Shown: positions 37,562 through 48,585 of the stretch, piece after piece
Position numbering within the stretch: position 1 is the first letter of the stretch
How the letters are laid out: every line of letters starts with the position of its first letter
NCBI RefSeq assembly: GCF_019801465.1
Contig: NZ_JAHVJA010000013.1
Span: 1-64,000, forward strand
Reading direction: 5' to 3'
DNA from: Leisingera daeponensis
GTDB taxonomy: Bacteria > Pseudomonadota > Alphaproteobacteria > Rhodobacterales > Rhodobacteraceae
DNA: 64,000 nucleotides
Made by a program: the position numbers and the translations under genes
Notes under the pieces: generated by a model
What the model saw: only the letters and a program-made list of their open reading frames with translations
Database searches by the model: none
What the model was told of the DNA's origin: nothing

Positions 37562-39271
37562 TCAGTTGGCCTGGCGGCGCAGGAATGCAGGGATTTCGAT
37601 GCGTTCCTGGTCCGGATCGGCCTGCTGTTGTTGCACCTGCTGCGGCTGGGCCGCCGGGGCGTGTGCCTGCATCGAAGGCTGCTGGCGCACCGCCTGCGGC
37701 TGCTGTTTCGCGGCCGGGGCGTCATTGCTGCCGGTCATCCGGTGGATCAGCGAATTCAGGCCAAAGCGGCGCTGCCCTTCGGGCTGCTGCTGCGATTGCT
37801 GCTGTTGCGGCGCCTGGGCGGCAGGGGCTGCGGGGCGCACGGGCTGCGGGGCCTGCTGCTGCGGCTGCTGCACCCGCTGGGCGGCGGCCTGCAGACGCTC
37901 CAGCGCTTGCGGGGACGGGGTGCCCGGCGCGGGGGCCTTGGGCGCGACAAAGGCTGCCTGCGGGGGTTCTGCGACATCCGCCTGCGGGCGGAACTCCGGC
38001 ACCTGCGGCTGGTAGGCCGGCGGCGGCAGGCCGTCGTCGCTCATCTGCTCCACGTCCTCGAACACGTCTTCGGGCTGCTCCTGTGCGGCGGCCTGCTGAA
38101 CGTTCAGCTCCTCGAACAGCGACGGCTCTTCCAGAGCGGCGGCAGCCGGGGCCTCGGCAGCGGGGGCCGGTGCGGTCTCGGCAGCAGGCTGCTGAACCGG
38201 GGTTTCCAGCTCCAGCGGTGCGGCGCGGTTTTCTTCGACGCTGACGGTCTGGCGCAGCGGTGCCGACATCGGGCGGCGCGGCACCGGCATTTCGGTGTTC
38301 ACGTCGGTAGCGTCGATGCCGGTGGCCACGACGGACACCCGCATCCGGCCTTCCATGCCGGTATCCAGGGTGGAGCCGACGATGATGTTGGCATCCGGGT
38401 CCACTTCCTCGCGGATGCGGTTGGCGGCCTCGTCCAGCTCGAACAGGGTCAGGTCATGGCTGCCGGTGATGTTGATCAGCACACCCTTGGCGCCCTTGAG
38501 GCTGATTTCATCCAGCAGCGGGTTGGCGATCGCCTTTTCGGCGGCCTGGACCGCACGGTCCTCGCCCTCGCCCTCACCGGTGCCCATCATCGCCTTGCCC
38601 ATCTCGTCCATCACGGCGCGGACGTCGGCAAAGTCGAGGTTGATCAGGCCGGGCCGGACCATCAGGTCGGTGACGCCCTTGACGCCCTGGTACAGAACAT
38701 CATCCGCCATCGAGAACGCCTCGGTGAAGGTGGTCTTTTCATTGGCCAGGCGGAACAGGTTCTGGTTCGGAATGATGATCAGCGTATCGACCACCTTCTG
38801 CAGGCTCTCGACACCGGCTTCGGCCTGGCGCATCCGCTTCAGGCCTTCGAACTGGAACGGTTTGGTGACAACGCCGACGGTCAGCACGCCCAGCTCACGC
38901 GCGGCCTGCGCGATGATCGGCGCGGCGCCGGTGCCGGTGCCGCCGCCCATGCCCGCGGTGATGAAGCACATATGCGCGCCGGCCAGGTGATCGACGATCT
39001 GCTCGATGCTTTCCTCAGCCGCGGCCGAGCCAACCTGCGGGCGGGCGCCTGCGCCCAGCCCTTCGGTGACCTTGATACCCAGCTGAACCCGGCTCTTTGC
39101 GGCACTCTGCTGCAGAGCCTGAGCGTCGGTATTGGCCACGACGAATTCGACGCCATCCAATTCCTTTGCGATCATGTTGTTGACGGCATTTCCGCCAGCG
39201 CCGCCGACACCGAACACAGTGATCTTCGGCTTCAACTCTTCATTCCCGGGCATCGAAAGGTTCAACGTCAT
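37562..39271 (-). CDS. ftsZ: cell division protein FtsZ
   Basis: 569 aa, tubulin-like GTPase forming the division ring. [17 protein letters not shown] starts the core, the tubulin signature GGGTGTG is at residues 109-115, and the T7 loop [11 protein letters not shown] supplies the catalytic Asp. Beyond residue 320 a Pro/Ala/Gln-rich linker of about 230 residues leads to the conserved tail IPAFLRRQ that binds FtsA. The ATG at 39271 is preferred over one six bases upstream because AGGCGG lies seven bases before it but abuts the earlier one. A terminator at 37515-37541 ends the unit. Confidence 0.97.
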   Translation of the reverse strand: MTLNLSMPGNEELKPKITVFGVGGAGGNAVNNMIAKELDGVEFVVANTDAQALQQSAAKSRVQLGIKVTEGLGAGARPQVGSAAAEESIEQIVDHLAGAHMCFITAGMGGGTGTGAAPIIAQAARELGVLTVGVVTKPFQFEGLKRMRQAEAGVESLQKVVDTLIIIPNQNLFRLANEKTTFTEAFSMADDVLYQGVKGVTDLMVRPGLINLDFADVRAVMDEMGKAMMGTGEGEGEDRAVQAAEKAIANPLLDEISLKGAKGVLINITGSHDLTLFELDEAANRIREEVDPDANIIVGSTLDTGMEGRMRVSVVATGIDATDVNTEMPVPRRPMSAPLRQTVSVEENRAAPLELETPVQQPAAETAPAPAAEAPAAAALEEPSLFEELNVQQAAAQEQPEDVFEDVEQMSDDGLPPPAYQPQVPEFRPQADVAEPPQAAFVAPKAPAPGTPSPQALERLQAAAQRVQQPQQQAPQPVRPAAPAAQAPQQQQSQQQPEGQRRFGLNSLIHRMTGSNDAPAAKQQPQAVRQQPSMQAHAPAAQPQQVQQQQADPDQERIEIPAFLRRQAN

Positions 39272-39645
39272 GCTCATACCGCCTGTGTTACCTGCCCTTC
39301 CCGCAAAGGGCTTATTCCTGTCCTATTCACCATAATCTTACCGCGGAGAGGGTGTTTCGTCATCCCAAAAAGCACGACGAACCACAAAATAAGACCTCAT
39401 TCTAAGGTAAAAACCGCGGTATTTCGCCGTCCCTAGCAGATATAGCGGTTCAAGCACAAGCAGCACACAACAAAGCCTCCCCGCCCGCAAAAATGCTTTG
39501 CGGGTGGAAACGGATCCTGATTTTTTGCTGGCCACTGCCCGGCCTGCTGAATCGCCGCATTTTTGCGGACGTTAAGAACAGCCTAACGGGTCATAAGGGC
39601 AGTGTCACGCCCTCTTTGCCCGTTCCGGCTGAATTGATTTCACAC
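39272..39645. other. ftsA-ftsZ intergenic region (ftsZ promoter region)
   Basis: 374 bp on the minus strand between ftsA and ftsZ. The gap is unusually long for this junction, so ftsZ surely has its own promoter here. On the minus strand a TATATC hexamer (39440-39445) is the best -10 candidate. An 8-bp hairpin CCCGCAAA / TTTGCGGG lies at 39484-39504. TTAA-N7-CTAA at 39572-39586 is a near-match to a CtrA box. No gene is supported. Confidence 0.5.
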
Positions 39646-40980
39646 TTACCAGTTGTCGCGGAACCAGCGAACCGCGCGCCCCAGGGTGCCCGCCGGATGG
39701 CGGCCCGCCGGCATCTCGAAATCCCACCATTCATCCTGCGGGTGGGCAGCAAACAGGCACAGCCCGACGGCAGAGGCAAAACCCGGCCCGGTCGCCGATT
39801 GCGGCAGGCCATGCACCCGCAGCGGGCGGCCCAGCCGCACTTGCTGGCCGAGGATCCGGCTCGCCAGCCCGTCCAGCCCCATGATCTGGCTGGAGCCGCC
39901 GGTCAGCACGATCTGCTGGCTGGGCAGGTATTCGAACCCCGCCGCATCCAGCCGGGCCCGCACCTCCTCGAGGATTTCCTCGACGCGTGGGCGCATGATG
40001 CCGATCAGCTCGGCCCGGCTGACGGTGCGGCGGTCATGCTCCCAGTCGCCGGTGTCGCCGCCGATATCGATGATCTCGCGGTCGTCGGCGCCGGTGGCAT
40101 GCACCCCGCCATTGAAGGTCTTGATCCGCTCCGCATTGGCCATCGGAATGCCCAGCCCCATCGAGATGTCGCTGGTGATATGGTCGCCGCCCAGACGCAC
40201 CGCGTCGGCATAGATCATGTGCTTCTTCATGAAGATCGAAATCGAGGCCGAGCCGCCGCCCATGTCGATGCAGGCCGCGCCCAGTTCCTGTTCATCCTCC
40301 ACCAGCGCCGAGAAGCCGGAGGCATAGGCCGAAGATGCAATCCCCGCCAGCTCCAAGTCGCAGCGCTGAATGCAGCGCACCAGGTTCTGCACCGCAATGG
40401 CATCGACGGTCAGCATGTGCATGTCCACGGCCAGCGTCTGCCCCATCTGGCCGCGCGGATCGCCGAGGCCGGAGCGGTTGTCGAGCGCGAAGTTCACCGG
40501 CTGCGCATGCAGCACTTCGCGGCCGGCACCGTATTCCGGCACCTCGCAGGAGGCCAGCACCTGCGCCACCTCATGCTCGGACACCACCTGCCCTTCCAGG
40601 TCCAGCTTGGCGTCCAGCCCGTAGGAGCGCGGATTGGCGCCGGAAAAACAGGCGATCACGTGATCGACCCGCACCTCGGCCATCTTCTGTGCCGCCTGCA
40701 CCGCGGTGCGGATCGCGCGTTCGGTCTCCTGCATGGCGGTGATTTCACCGAACTGCACACCGCGCGACCGCGTGGTCGCGGCGCCGATCACCCGGAACCC
40801 GGACTGCCCGGCCAAGGCGCCGATGGAACCGTCCTCGCTCAGCCGCCCGGTGCCATCAAAGCGCAGCACCAGACAGGCGATCTTGGAACTGCCCACGTCC
40901 AGAATGGCCACCACGCCGCGCTGCATCGCCTGGCGGCGCATGTGCCGCATCGCCCGCTGCGATTGATAGAGATCTGTCAT
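39646..40980 (-). CDS. ftsA: cell division protein FtsA
   Basis: 444 aa, actin-like protein that tethers FtsZ to the membrane. VVAILDVGSSKIACLVLRFDG is the phosphate 1 loop, AACIDMGGGSASISIFM the phosphate 2 loop, and IVLTGGSSQIMGLDGLASR the adenosine motif. The C-terminal amphipathic helix ends GTLGRAVRWFRDNW. The ATG lies one base after the ftsQ stop (TAA-C-ATG), so the two are coupled. ftsZ follows after a 374-bp gap. Confidence 0.96.
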   Translation of the reverse strand: MTDLYQSQRAMRHMRRQAMQRGVVAILDVGSSKIACLVLRFDGTGRLSEDGSIGALAGQSGFRVIGAATTRSRGVQFGEITAMQETERAIRTAVQAAQKMAEVRVDHVIACFSGANPRSYGLDAKLDLEGQVVSEHEVAQVLASCEVPEYGAGREVLHAQPVNFALDNRSGLGDPRGQMGQTLAVDMHMLTVDAIAVQNLVRCIQRCDLELAGIASSAYASGFSALVEDEQELGAACIDMGGGSASISIFMKKHMIYADAVRLGGDHITSDISMGLGIPMANAERIKTFNGGVHATGADDREIIDIGGDTGDWEHDRRTVSRAELIGIMRPRVEEILEEVRARLDAAGFEYLPSQQIVLTGGSSQIMGLDGLASRILGQQVRLGRPLRVHGLPQSATGPGFASAVGLCLFAAHPQDEWWDFEMPAGRHPAGTLGRAVRWFRDNW

Positions 40981-40981
40981 G

Positions 40982-41875
40982 TTACTGCCCGCCCCCGTTC
41001 AATTGCCGGATCCGCCACCAGTTTTCCACCGAGTTTTCGGTCATCCGCACGGTGGGGCGCCCAGCCAGACGCATATCCACCGCGGCCACATCGCGTTCCA
41101 GCAAATCCTGTACTTCACTGACCGCCAGCACCCGCTCCAGCGCCCGGACCGGGTTCTGGGCCGGCAGCATGATGCGCTGCTTGCGGTCCAGCACCACGTC
41201 CCAGCGCCGTTCGCCGACGCGGACCAGCCCGCGCAGCCGCGGCCCAAGCGGTTTTGCGGCCGCAAACAGCCGCAACGCCTGCGCCGCGTGCTTGGCCGCC
41301 CCCTTGCCTGCGATCAGCGGCAGGTCCGGATGCAGGCTGCGGCGGCCCAGTTCTGCGACGTGGATGCCGTTTTCATCCAAAAGCGCCAGCCCCTCGCGGC
41401 TGCGCCAGATCAGCGCCGGCTCGCGCTCCTCGACATCCACCTGCAGGATACCGCCCGGGCGGATCCTGACGCTTGCGGTCTTCACCGGATCCAGCCCGGT
41501 GATCACGTCGCGGATCTGCTCCAGGTCCAGGTCGAAGGAACTGACCGGGAAATCCACCGGCACCACTTCACGGATGTCGCGCGCCACGCTCGGGCCGGCC
41601 CCGTCCACCGCCATCACGTTGACCATGAACTCAGGCCGCTCCTGAATCGCGGCGCGGGCGTCGTTATAGACCCCCACCAGCGCCGCGCGCCGGGCTTCGT
41701 CGGCGAGATAGGCACTGCCCGCAGCGAACACCAGAAAGAACGGAACCCCGAAGCGCAGGCCGAAGCGGATACCCGGCGTCAGCATCCAGCGCTGCAAACG
41801 GTACTTCAGCCGCGACGGCGCCGGATCGCACCGCCCGTCGTCCGGCTTGCGGAACCAGCCCGTCAGCGGTTGCAT
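40982..41875 (-). CDS. ftsQ: cell division protein FtsQ
   Basis: 297 aa, bitopic protein linking the early and late divisome. One membrane segment at about residues 42-62 (FGVPFFLVFAAGSAYLA) is followed by a POTRA domain (FMVNVMAVDGAGPSVARDIREV in outline) and the FtsQ beta domain with VEEREPALIWRSREGLALLDENG. The start ATG at 41875 has GGAGG about seven bases upstream inside the ddl frame; it overlaps the ddl end by 13 bp. ftsA follows one base after its stop. Confidence 0.95.
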   Translation of the reverse strand: MQPLTGWFRKPDDGRCDPAPSRLKYRLQRWMLTPGIRFGLRFGVPFFLVFAAGSAYLADEARRAALVGVYNDARAAIQERPEFMVNVMAVDGAGPSVARDIREVVPVDFPVSSFDLDLEQIRDVITGLDPVKTASVRIRPGGILQVDVEEREPALIWRSREGLALLDENGIHVAELGRRSLHPDLPLIAGKGAAKHAAQALRLFAAAKPLGPRLRGLVRVGERRWDVVLDRKQRIMLPAQNPVRALERVLAVSEVQDLLERDVAAVDMRLAGRPTVRMTENSVENWWRIRQLNGGGQ

Positions 41876-42786
41876 GAGGCATCCTCCACCATCCAGGCGC
41901 AGAGCTGGCCGAAGCTCATGCCGCAATGGGCCGCCTGCTCCGGCGCCAGCGAGGTCGGGGTCATGCCGGGCTGGGTGTTGGTTTCAAGCAGCACCAGGCC
42001 GCTGGCCCCGCGCGCCTCATCCCAGCGGAAATCGGTGCGGCTGACACCGCGGCAGCCCAGTGCATCATGCGCAGTCAGCGCATATTCCAGGCACAGATCG
42101 AAGATTTCCCGCGGCAGGTCGGCGGGCAGCACATGGCGCGAGCCGCCCGGCTTGTATTTGGCGTCATAGTCATACCAGCCTTCGGTCAGGATGTCGGTTA
42201 CCGTCAGCGCCCGGTCGCCCACCACCGTGGTGGTCAGCTCGCGCCCGGGCGCATAGGTCTCCACCATCACCTGCTGCGGCATTGCCTCTGACAGCTGCGG
42301 CGGGCCGTTGGCGGCCTCATGCACGATATAGATGCCGACGCTGGAGCCTTCGTTATTGGGCTTCACCACATAGGGCGGCGCCATCACATGGCCGGCGCAC
42401 ACGTCGCCCTTGGCAAAGAGGCCGCTTTCCACAACCGGCAGCCCGGCCGCGCGGTACACTTCCTTCGAGCGCTGCTTGTCCATCGCCAGCGCCGAGGCCA
42501 GCACCCCGGAGTGGGTATAGGGGATCTGCAGCCATTCCAGCACGCCCTGGACGCAGCCGTCCTCGCCCCAGCGCCCGTGCAGCGCGTTGAACACCACGTC
42601 CGGTTTGATTGCCGTCAGCCGCGCATGCAGATCCGCCCCTGCATCCACTTCCACAACCTCGAACCCCTCACCGCGCAGCGCTGCCGCGCATTCACGGCCG
42701 CTGGACAGCGATACCTCGCGTTCGGCTGACGGTCCGCCCATCAGCACCGCGACTTTCGGGAGTGCCCTGCTCGACTTACTCACCAC
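41863..42786 (-). CDS. ddl: D-alanine--D-alanine ligase
   Basis: 307 aa, ATP-grasp enzyme making the D-Ala-D-Ala dipeptide for peptidoglycan. VAVLMGGPSAEREVSLSSG is the family start, and HGRWGEDGCVQGVLEWLQIPYTHSG and KPNNEGSSVGI are typical. LLETNTQPGMTPTSLAPEQA carries the metal-binding residues. It starts with tandem GTG codons (42786 and 42783) after GAGGCG; the second has the better spacing. It overlaps ftsQ and follows murB after a 287-bp gap. Confidence 0.96.
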   Translation of the reverse strand: MVSKSSRALPKVAVLMGGPSAEREVSLSSGRECAAALRGEGFEVVEVDAGADLHARLTAIKPDVVFNALHGRWGEDGCVQGVLEWLQIPYTHSGVLASALAMDKQRSKEVYRAAGLPVVESGLFAKGDVCAGHVMAPPYVVKPNNEGSSVGIYIVHEAANGPPQLSEAMPQQVMVETYAPGRELTTTVVGDRALTVTDILTEGWYDYDAKYKPGGSRHVLPADLPREIFDLCLEYALTAHDALGCRGVSRTDFRWDEARGASGLVLLETNTQPGMTPTSLAPEQAAHCGMSFGQLCAWMVEDASCNR

Positions 42787-43073
42787 AAGCGCCTCAATAT
42801 GCGGAGCTTTGCGCCCCTGTTTCTTAAGGCCTGCAACAGACCCGTTTTATCTCTTAGCGCCGGCTTGCCGCCGGCTGATGCGTGCAGGGCGTTTCGCCCC
42901 TGAAACCGGCAGTGCATTGCCGCCTCTCCGGCACCCTAACGCCCGAAGTCTTACCGGGGTGTTAACAATGCCTTTACCACGGTTAAGATACCTCGCTCCC
43001 AAACCCGCTCCGGAACAATGTGCCGCTTAACGCTGCAGCCGGACAAGCCTTTGTCAGCGCAAGGGATTTCCGG

Positions 43074-43997
43074 TCATTCGGGAAGCGGATCACCAATCCG
43101 CATGATTTCCCACTCTAGCGTGATGCCGGAATTCTCGTAAACCCTTTTCCGCACATCTTCGCCCAGCCCCTCCAAATCTGCGGCAGTTGCGCCACCGGTG
43201 TTGATCAGGAAATTGGAATGCTTCTCGCTCATTTGCGCGCCGCCGCGCCGCGCGCCGCGCATGCCGGCGTTGTCGATCACCTTCCACGCCTTCAGGTCAT
43301 GCACGTCATCGGCCCGCCCGGTTGAGGAAAAGCCGGCGGGGTTGCGGAAGGTGGAGCCCGCCGAGCGGTCCCGCGTCGGCTGGGTCTCATCCCGCTTCTG
43401 CAACTGCACCGCCATCCGCGCATGCAGCTCCGCAGGCTCGCCCTTGGGCCCGCGCAGGGTGGCGGAGACCAGCACCGCCCCCTCCGGAAACGCCGTCTGC
43501 CGGTACTGAAAGTCCAGCTCCCCGGCGGTGATTTCGCGGATTTCCCCCGCGCGGGTGACGATGGTGGCCGACACGAACACATCGGCGGTGTAGCTGCCGT
43601 AGCAGCCCGCGTTCATCCGCACTGCGCCGCCGATGGAGCCGGGAATGGTGCGCAGGAAGGTCAGGTCGATGCCCGCATCCGCGGCGCGCTTGGCCACATG
43701 AGCATCCAGCGCCGCGGCGCCGGCAGTGACAGTATCGCCATCGGTTTCAATGCCGTTGAAGCCGCGGCCCAGCCGGATCACCACCGCCCGCATGCCGCCG
43801 TCGCGCACGATCAGGTTGGACCCGACGCCCATCGGGAACACCGGCACCGCCGGGTCCAGCTGGCGCAGGAAATCCGCGAGATCGTCAATATCCGCGGGCT
43901 GAAACAAATGGTCCGCCGGCCCGCCGACCCGCAGCCAGGTCAGCTCCGCCAAATCACGGTTGGGAGTCACCTTCCCCCGGATACCATTCAGCTTCAT
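43074..43997 (-). CDS. murB: UDP-N-acetylenolpyruvoylglucosamine reductase
   Basis: 307 aa, FAD enzyme reducing UDP-GlcNAc-enolpyruvate to UDP-MurNAc. The FAD motif is [43 protein letters not shown] is the family hallmark, and the catalytic serine region is [19 protein letters not shown]. The final glutamate lies in [21 protein letters not shown]...[12 protein letters not shown]. It belongs to type I/II MurB proteins lacking the extra loop. A 141-bp gap separates it from the small membrane gene upstream. Confidence 0.97.
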   Translation of the reverse strand: MKLNGIRGKVTPNRDLAELTWLRVGGPADHLFQPADIDDLADFLRQLDPAVPVFPMGVGSNLIVRDGGMRAVVIRLGRGFNGIETDGDTVTAGAAALDAHVAKRAADAGIDLTFLRTIPGSIGGAVRMNAGCYGSYTADVFVSATIVTRAGEIREITAGELDFQYRQTAFPEGAVLVSATLRGPKGEPAELHARMAVQLQKRDETQPTRDRSAGSTFRNPAGFSSTGRADDVHDLKAWKVIDNAGMRGARRGGAQMSEKHSNFLINTGGATAADLEGLGEDVRKRVYENSGITLEWEIMRIGDPLPE

Positions 43998-44138
43998 GTC
44001 GCCCGTCCCTCAATGCATTGCAGTCTGCATCTACCAATCAATTGCCGCCCGGCACAACGCCGTGCTTTGCGGCTCCGGTGTCAGGCCTGACCGCGCCGAT
44101 CCTGCCCGCCGGTCCCAAGCAATTTCACTTCAGCGCCT

Positions 44139-44396
44139 TCACCGGCCTTTCACACGGCCCCACAGCCAGCCAACCAGCGAGCATACTCCGTAAACAAGAT
44201 GCCCTCCGAGATAAAGCACTAACGCTACGCCTTCCACGTCATGGGGTTCAGTCACCACCCGCCATATCAGCCAAGCAAGAACAGCAGCCCACACAACCGC
44301 AATTGCAAGTGCAGTCCCAGCCCTGCTGGACCGTGCCAGCGCATAAAAGCCGGCAAGCCACAGCGCACCAAAAAATAGCCAAATGGCCCAAATCAT
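44139..44396 (-). CDS. small integral membrane protein, unknown function
   Basis: 85 aa with three hydrophobic segments, at about residues 3-20, 27-47 and 58-78 (GVALVLYLGGHLVYGVCSLVG). It is nine bases downstream of the DUF2484 gene and in the same direction, between murC and murB. No family is recognised. The position inside the peptidoglycan operon suggests an envelope role, by inference only. Confidence 0.7.
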   Translation of the reverse strand: MIWAIWLFFGALWLAGFYALARSSRAGTALAIAVVWAAVLAWLIWRVVTEPHDVEGVALVLYLGGHLVYGVCSLVGWLWGRVKGR

Positions 44397-44405
44397 TTTC
44401 GGTTA

Positions 44406-44657
44406 CTATCCCCGCCGCGCCTGCCGCCGCAGCCAGCGCCCGAAATACAACACCGGCCAGCGCAGCACCGACATCCCTGCCAGCAGCACCGCCAGCCCCC
44501 ACCAGGGGCCGTTCTCATAGGTGACATAGCCGAGCAGCGGAATTCCCAGCGCGATCAGCACATAGGCGCGGCGCCAGTGGTTGTCGCGGCTGGGGATCAT
44601 CGCCAAGATGTTGGCCGCCAGCGCCCAGACGGCGGCCAGGGTCAGGGAAAGCGTCAT
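44406..44657 (-). CDS. DUF2484 family membrane protein
   Basis: 83 aa. Three membrane segments, with the family text MTLSLTLAAVWALAANILAMIPSRDNHWRRAY and GPWWGLAVLLAGMSVLRWPVLYFGRWLRR. DUF2484 proteins are known from Rhodobacterales and occur between murC and murB there; their role is unknown. The ATG is five bases after the murC stop, so it is almost certainly cotranslated with murC. Confidence 0.9.
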   Translation of the reverse strand: MTLSLTLAAVWALAANILAMIPSRDNHWRRAYVLIALGIPLLGYVTYENGPWWGLAVLLAGMSVLRWPVLYFGRWLRRQARRG

Positions 44658-44662
44658 GCCCC

Positions 44663-46060
44663 CTATCGCTCCAGGCGCGCAGGCAGGCCGTTGGCCCAGG
44701 TGCTGATTGTGCCGGCGCCCAGGCAGACCACCATGTCGCCGGGCCGCGCCTGCTCGCGCACCAGGCGCTCCAGGTCGTCCTCGCTCAGGATGGCGCGGGC
44801 ATGGCGGTGGCCGTGGCGGATCAGCCCCTCGACCAGATCATCGCGGCTGGCGCCTTCGATCGGCTCCTCTCCGGCCGCAAACACCTCGGCAATCGCCACC
44901 ACGTCGGCCTCGTTGAAGCAGGCGCAGAAATCGTCGAAAAGGTTCGACAGCCGCGAATAGCGGTGCGGCTGATGCACCGCGATCACCCGGCCCTCGCTGG
45001 CCTGGCGCGCCGCCTTCAGCACTGCGGCGATCTCCACCGGATGGTGACCGTAGTCATCGATGATGGTGACGCCGTTCACTTCGCCCACCTTGGTGAAACG
45101 CCGGTTCACCCCGCCAAAGGCCGCCAGCGCCTCGCGGATCTCGGTGCTGTTCATGCCCAGATGCCGCGCCACAGCGACCGCGGACAAGGCGTTGGAGACA
45201 TTGTGGTCGCCCGGCATCGGCAGAGTGCAGCCCTCAATCACCCGGTCTTCAGCCTGCAGCACCACGTCGAAATGCGCGACACCCGCCTTGTAGGTCAGGT
45301 TCACCGCCCGCACATCGGCCTGCGCGTTGAAGCCGTAGGTTACAACCCGGCGATCGGAAATCCGCCCAACCAGCGCCTGCACCTCGGGGTGGTCGGTGCA
45401 GCAGACCGCGATACCGTAGAACGGGATGTTGGAGACGAACTCCAGAAAGCCGTCGCGCAGGGTGTCGAAGTCGCCCCAGTGCTCCATGTGCTCCGGGTCG
45501 ATGTTGGTGACAACAGCAATGGTCGCGGGCAAACGGTTGAAAGAGCCGTCGCTCTCATCCGCCTCGACCACCATCCATTCGCCCTGCCCCATCCGCGCAT
45601 TGGAGCCGTAGGCGTGGATGATGCCGCCGTTGATGATGGTGGGGTCAAAGCCGCCCGCCACCATCAGCTCCGCCATCATCGTGGTGGTGGTGGTCTTGCC
45701 GTGGGTGCCGGCAATGGCGACGTTGGATTTCAGCCGCATCAGCTCCGCCAGCATGTCGGCGCGGCGCACCACCGGCAGGCCGCGCAGGCGGGCCTCGTCC
45801 AGTTCCGGATTGCCTGGCTTGATCGCCGAGGAGATCACCACAACCGCGGCGTCCTCCAGGTTCTCCGCCTTCTGTCCCACGAAGATGCGCGCGCCCAGCT
45901 CTTCCAGCCGCCGGGTGATTTTGGAGGATTTCAGGTCCGACCCCTGCACCCTGTAGCCCAGGTTCAGCAGCACCTCGGCGATGCCCGACATGCCGATGCC
46001 TCCGATGCCAACGAAATGGATCGGGCCGACGTCGCCGGGCAGCTTGGTTGCAGGGTTCAT
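44663..46060 (-). CDS. murC: UDP-N-acetylmuramate--L-alanine ligase
   Basis: 465 aa, adds the first amino acid to UDP-MurNAc. The Rossmann start is [17 protein letters not shown], the ATP loop is [15 protein letters not shown], and the central [10 protein letters not shown] and [11 protein letters not shown] motifs are MurC-specific. The start is ATG at 46060, four bases after the murG stop, with AAGGATGAG upstream and partly inside murG. A longer in-frame extension into murG has no similarity. Confidence 0.97.
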   Translation of the reverse strand: MNPATKLPGDVGPIHFVGIGGIGMSGIAEVLLNLGYRVQGSDLKSSKITRRLEELGARIFVGQKAENLEDAAVVVISSAIKPGNPELDEARLRGLPVVRRADMLAELMRLKSNVAIAGTHGKTTTTTMMAELMVAGGFDPTIINGGIIHAYGSNARMGQGEWMVVEADESDGSFNRLPATIAVVTNIDPEHMEHWGDFDTLRDGFLEFVSNIPFYGIAVCCTDHPEVQALVGRISDRRVVTYGFNAQADVRAVNLTYKAGVAHFDVVLQAEDRVIEGCTLPMPGDHNVSNALSAVAVARHLGMNSTEIREALAAFGGVNRRFTKVGEVNGVTIIDDYGHHPVEIAAVLKAARQASEGRVIAVHQPHRYSRLSNLFDDFCACFNEADVVAIAEVFAAGEEPIEGASRDDLVEGLIRHGHRHARAILSEDDLERLVREQARPGDMVVCLGAGTISTWANGLPARLER

Positions 46061-46064
46061 ACTC

Positions 46065-47156
46065 TCATCCTTCCTGGGCCAGTTGTTCAACAAGCGCCGC
46101 CAGCCGTTCGGCGGCATCCGGGACGCCGGCGCTCAGCGCTGCGTTAGCCATCTGCGACGCAGCCTGCGGGTTACTCAGAATTGCGCCCATATGCTCTGCC
46201 AGCACCGGAACATCAAGGGCGCTTTCCGGGATCATCACGGCGGCATTGGCGTCAACCAGCCCGCGGGCATTGGCGGTCTGGTGGTCGCCGGCAGCGGCGG
46301 CAAAGGGGATCAGGATCGAAGGCCGCCCGATCACCGAGATATCCGCAACCGAGGACGCCCCGGAGCGAGAGATCACCAGCTGCGCCTCCGACATGCGGGC
46401 AGGCACATCGGTGAAGAAGGTCTGCACATCAGCGTTGATGCCGTGCTCAGCGTAAAACGCACTGACCCGCTCCAGGTCCTCCTCGCGCGCCTGATGCGAA
46501 ACGCGCAGGTGCTTGCGGATCCCTTCCGGCAGCGCCGCCACGGCGGCGGGCACCACGTCGGACAGGATCCGCGCGCCCTGGCTGCCGCCCATTACCAAGA
46601 GCGACATCGGGTAATCGCCCGGCGGGATATATCCGGCGCCTGCCCGCTCCTTCACCGCGCCGCGCACCGGGTTGCCCACATGCTCATGCGGCACCCCGTC
46701 GGGCAGCGTTGTCGGCCAGGTGCCGCAGGCGACGCCTGCCACGCGGGCGGCAAAGATCTGGTTCACGCGCCCCAGCACGCCGTTCTGCTCATGGATCATC
46801 CGCGGCCGTTTCAGCAATAGCGCCGCCCCCAGCGCCGGAATCGACGGGTACCCGCCGAAACCGATCACCGCATCGGGCCGGTCCCGGCGCATCTGCAAAG
46901 CCATAGACAGCACCCCGCCGGCGATCTTCGGCCCCACCAGCGCCTTGGCCAGCAGCCCGCCGCGGGCAAAGGTGGCAGAGGACACCTGCGAAATTTCCAC
47001 CGCGCTTGGAAACGCGGCGGTGTAGCGCGCGCCCCGCGCGTCCGTTGACAGCTTCACCCGCCAGCCCCGCGCCAGCATCATCTCGGCAAGCGCCTGTGCA
47101 GGAAACATATGGCCGCCGGTTCCCCCGGCAGCCATCAAAAGCATTTTCTGTGCCAT
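46065..47156 (-). CDS. murG: lipid II synthase MurG (UDP-GlcNAc transferase)
   Basis: 363 aa, peripheral membrane glycosyltransferase adding GlcNAc to lipid I. The glycine-rich loop is [32 protein letters not shown] and [16 protein letters not shown] are family motifs, and the UDP-GlcNAc site is in [25 protein letters not shown]. It lies 26 bp after ftsW and four bases before murC. Confidence 0.97.
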   Translation of the reverse strand: MAQKMLLMAAGGTGGHMFPAQALAEMMLARGWRVKLSTDARGARYTAAFPSAVEISQVSSATFARGGLLAKALVGPKIAGGVLSMALQMRRDRPDAVIGFGGYPSIPALGAALLLKRPRMIHEQNGVLGRVNQIFAARVAGVACGTWPTTLPDGVPHEHVGNPVRGAVKERAGAGYIPPGDYPMSLLVMGGSQGARILSDVVPAAVAALPEGIRKHLRVSHQAREEDLERVSAFYAEHGINADVQTFFTDVPARMSEAQLVISRSGASSVADISVIGRPSILIPFAAAAGDHQTANARGLVDANAAVMIPESALDVPVLAEHMGAILSNPQAASQMANAALSAGVPDAAERLAALVEQLAQEG

Positions 47157-47182
47157 CGAAGCCGGCCTCTTTCCTAATCTCG

Positions 47183-48349
47183 TCAGCGGCCGCGGCCGTT
47201 CAGGTAGTCGGCAATCCCGCCTTGCGGGCGCGTCCGGGTAAAGGCCAGGAGCATACCCACCGCGATCCCGGTGGCAATCAGCGAGGATCCGCCGTAGCTG
47301 ACAAACGGCAAAGTCATGCCTTTGGCGGGCAGGAGCCGCACCGCGACCCCCATGTTGATCATCGCCTGCACCCCGAAAACGCAGACCAGCCCGGTTCCCG
47401 CCAGACGGATGAACGTGTCACGCTCGCGCATCAGCCGGAACAGCGAGCGCACAACGATGGAGGCATAAAGCGCAATCAGCACCGCCACCAGCACCAGCCC
47501 GTATTCCTCGGCCGCAACGGCGACGATAAAGTCGGTATGGGCATCCGGCAGCGACCACTTCACCTGCCCCTCGCCGACGCCGACCCCGAACAGGCCGCCC
47601 TCGCGGATCGCGTTGGTGGCATAGCCCAGCTGGGTGGTGGGATCGACATCCGGGTTCAAAAAGCCGTCGATGCGGCGGGCAAAATGCTCGGAACTGTTAT
47701 AGGCGAATACGCCTCCCAGCACGACCACCCCGGCCATGCACACCAACAGCAGCATCGGCGCGCCGGCCACGAAATACATCACCCCCCAGCCGAACAGGAT
47801 CAGGCAGGCCTGGCCGAAATCCGGCTGCAGCACCAGCATCATCACCACCATCATGCACAGCGCAAAGGACATCAGCGTGCCCGGCGGGCCGTTGATCTGC
47901 TGGCTGGCCGCAATCATCCAGGCCGCGACCACGATGAAGCCGGGCTTCAGGAACTCCGACGGCTGCAGCGAGGCGAAGCCAAGCGAGTACCAGCGCACCG
48001 CCCCCTTGCCGAAGTCGGTGCCGAAGATCGGCAGGAAAGCCAGCGCGACAAAAGCCGCGGCAAAGCCGACCACCGCCAGCCGCCGCACCAGAACCGGCGA
48101 CATCACCGAGGTTATCAGCATCGCCGCCAGCGCCGTCAGCCCAAACACCGCCTGGCGCTGCACGTAGTGGAAATTGCCGAACCCGTTGCGCTCCGCCAGC
48201 GGCACCGAAGCCGCCAGCCCCAGCAAAAGCCCGATCACGAACAGCATCAGGATGCAGGACATCGTCCATTTATCCAGCGTCCGCCACCACTTGGGAAGAA
48301 TCGGCTCACCAGCCTGCACGGGAACCGCGCCATAGACCATCTCAGTCAT
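47183..48349 (-). CDS. ftsW: lipid II polymerase / division protein FtsW
   Basis: 388 aa SEDS-family membrane protein with about ten hydrophobic segments. Characteristic pieces are [41 protein letters not shown] in outline and the ending [22 protein letters not shown]. It polymerises septal glycan with FtsI. ATG at 48349 is preceded by GGCGG; upstream in-frame codons overlap a region needed for the divergent flavoprotein. It starts the ftsW-murG-murC part of the cluster after an interruption by three plus-strand genes. Confidence 0.96.
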   Translation of the reverse strand: MTEMVYGAVPVQAGEPILPKWWRTLDKWTMSCILMLFVIGLLLGLAASVPLAERNGFGNFHYVQRQAVFGLTALAAMLITSVMSPVLVRRLAVVGFAAAFVALAFLPIFGTDFGKGAVRWYSLGFASLQPSEFLKPGFIVVAAWMIAASQQINGPPGTLMSFALCMMVVMMLVLQPDFGQACLILFGWGVMYFVAGAPMLLLVCMAGVVVLGGVFAYNSSEHFARRIDGFLNPDVDPTTQLGYATNAIREGGLFGVGVGEGQVKWSLPDAHTDFIVAVAAEEYGLVLVAVLIALYASIVVRSLFRLMRERDTFIRLAGTGLVCVFGVQAMINMGVAVRLLPAKGMTLPFVSYGGSSLIATGIAVGMLLAFTRTRPQGGIADYLNGRGR

Positions 48350-48585
48350 GGGAATACCGCCACTATATGCCTCGTTCCGCCCCATTTTTCGGGGTCTCCC
48401 TGAAACTGTAACGAAACGTGAGCCGCGGCGCCAGAAAAAGAACACAGTTCGGCAAGAATCCACCTCTCGCGCAGCGGGCCGTCTTGACAGGCGGGAAGCT
48501 GCCAGTCAGCCGGCACCGATCCGCCAGCCTGTGCCAAGGCCGCCTTCCCCTTGCGCCGCCGCCGGTTCCGTGGTCGATGCGCGCC

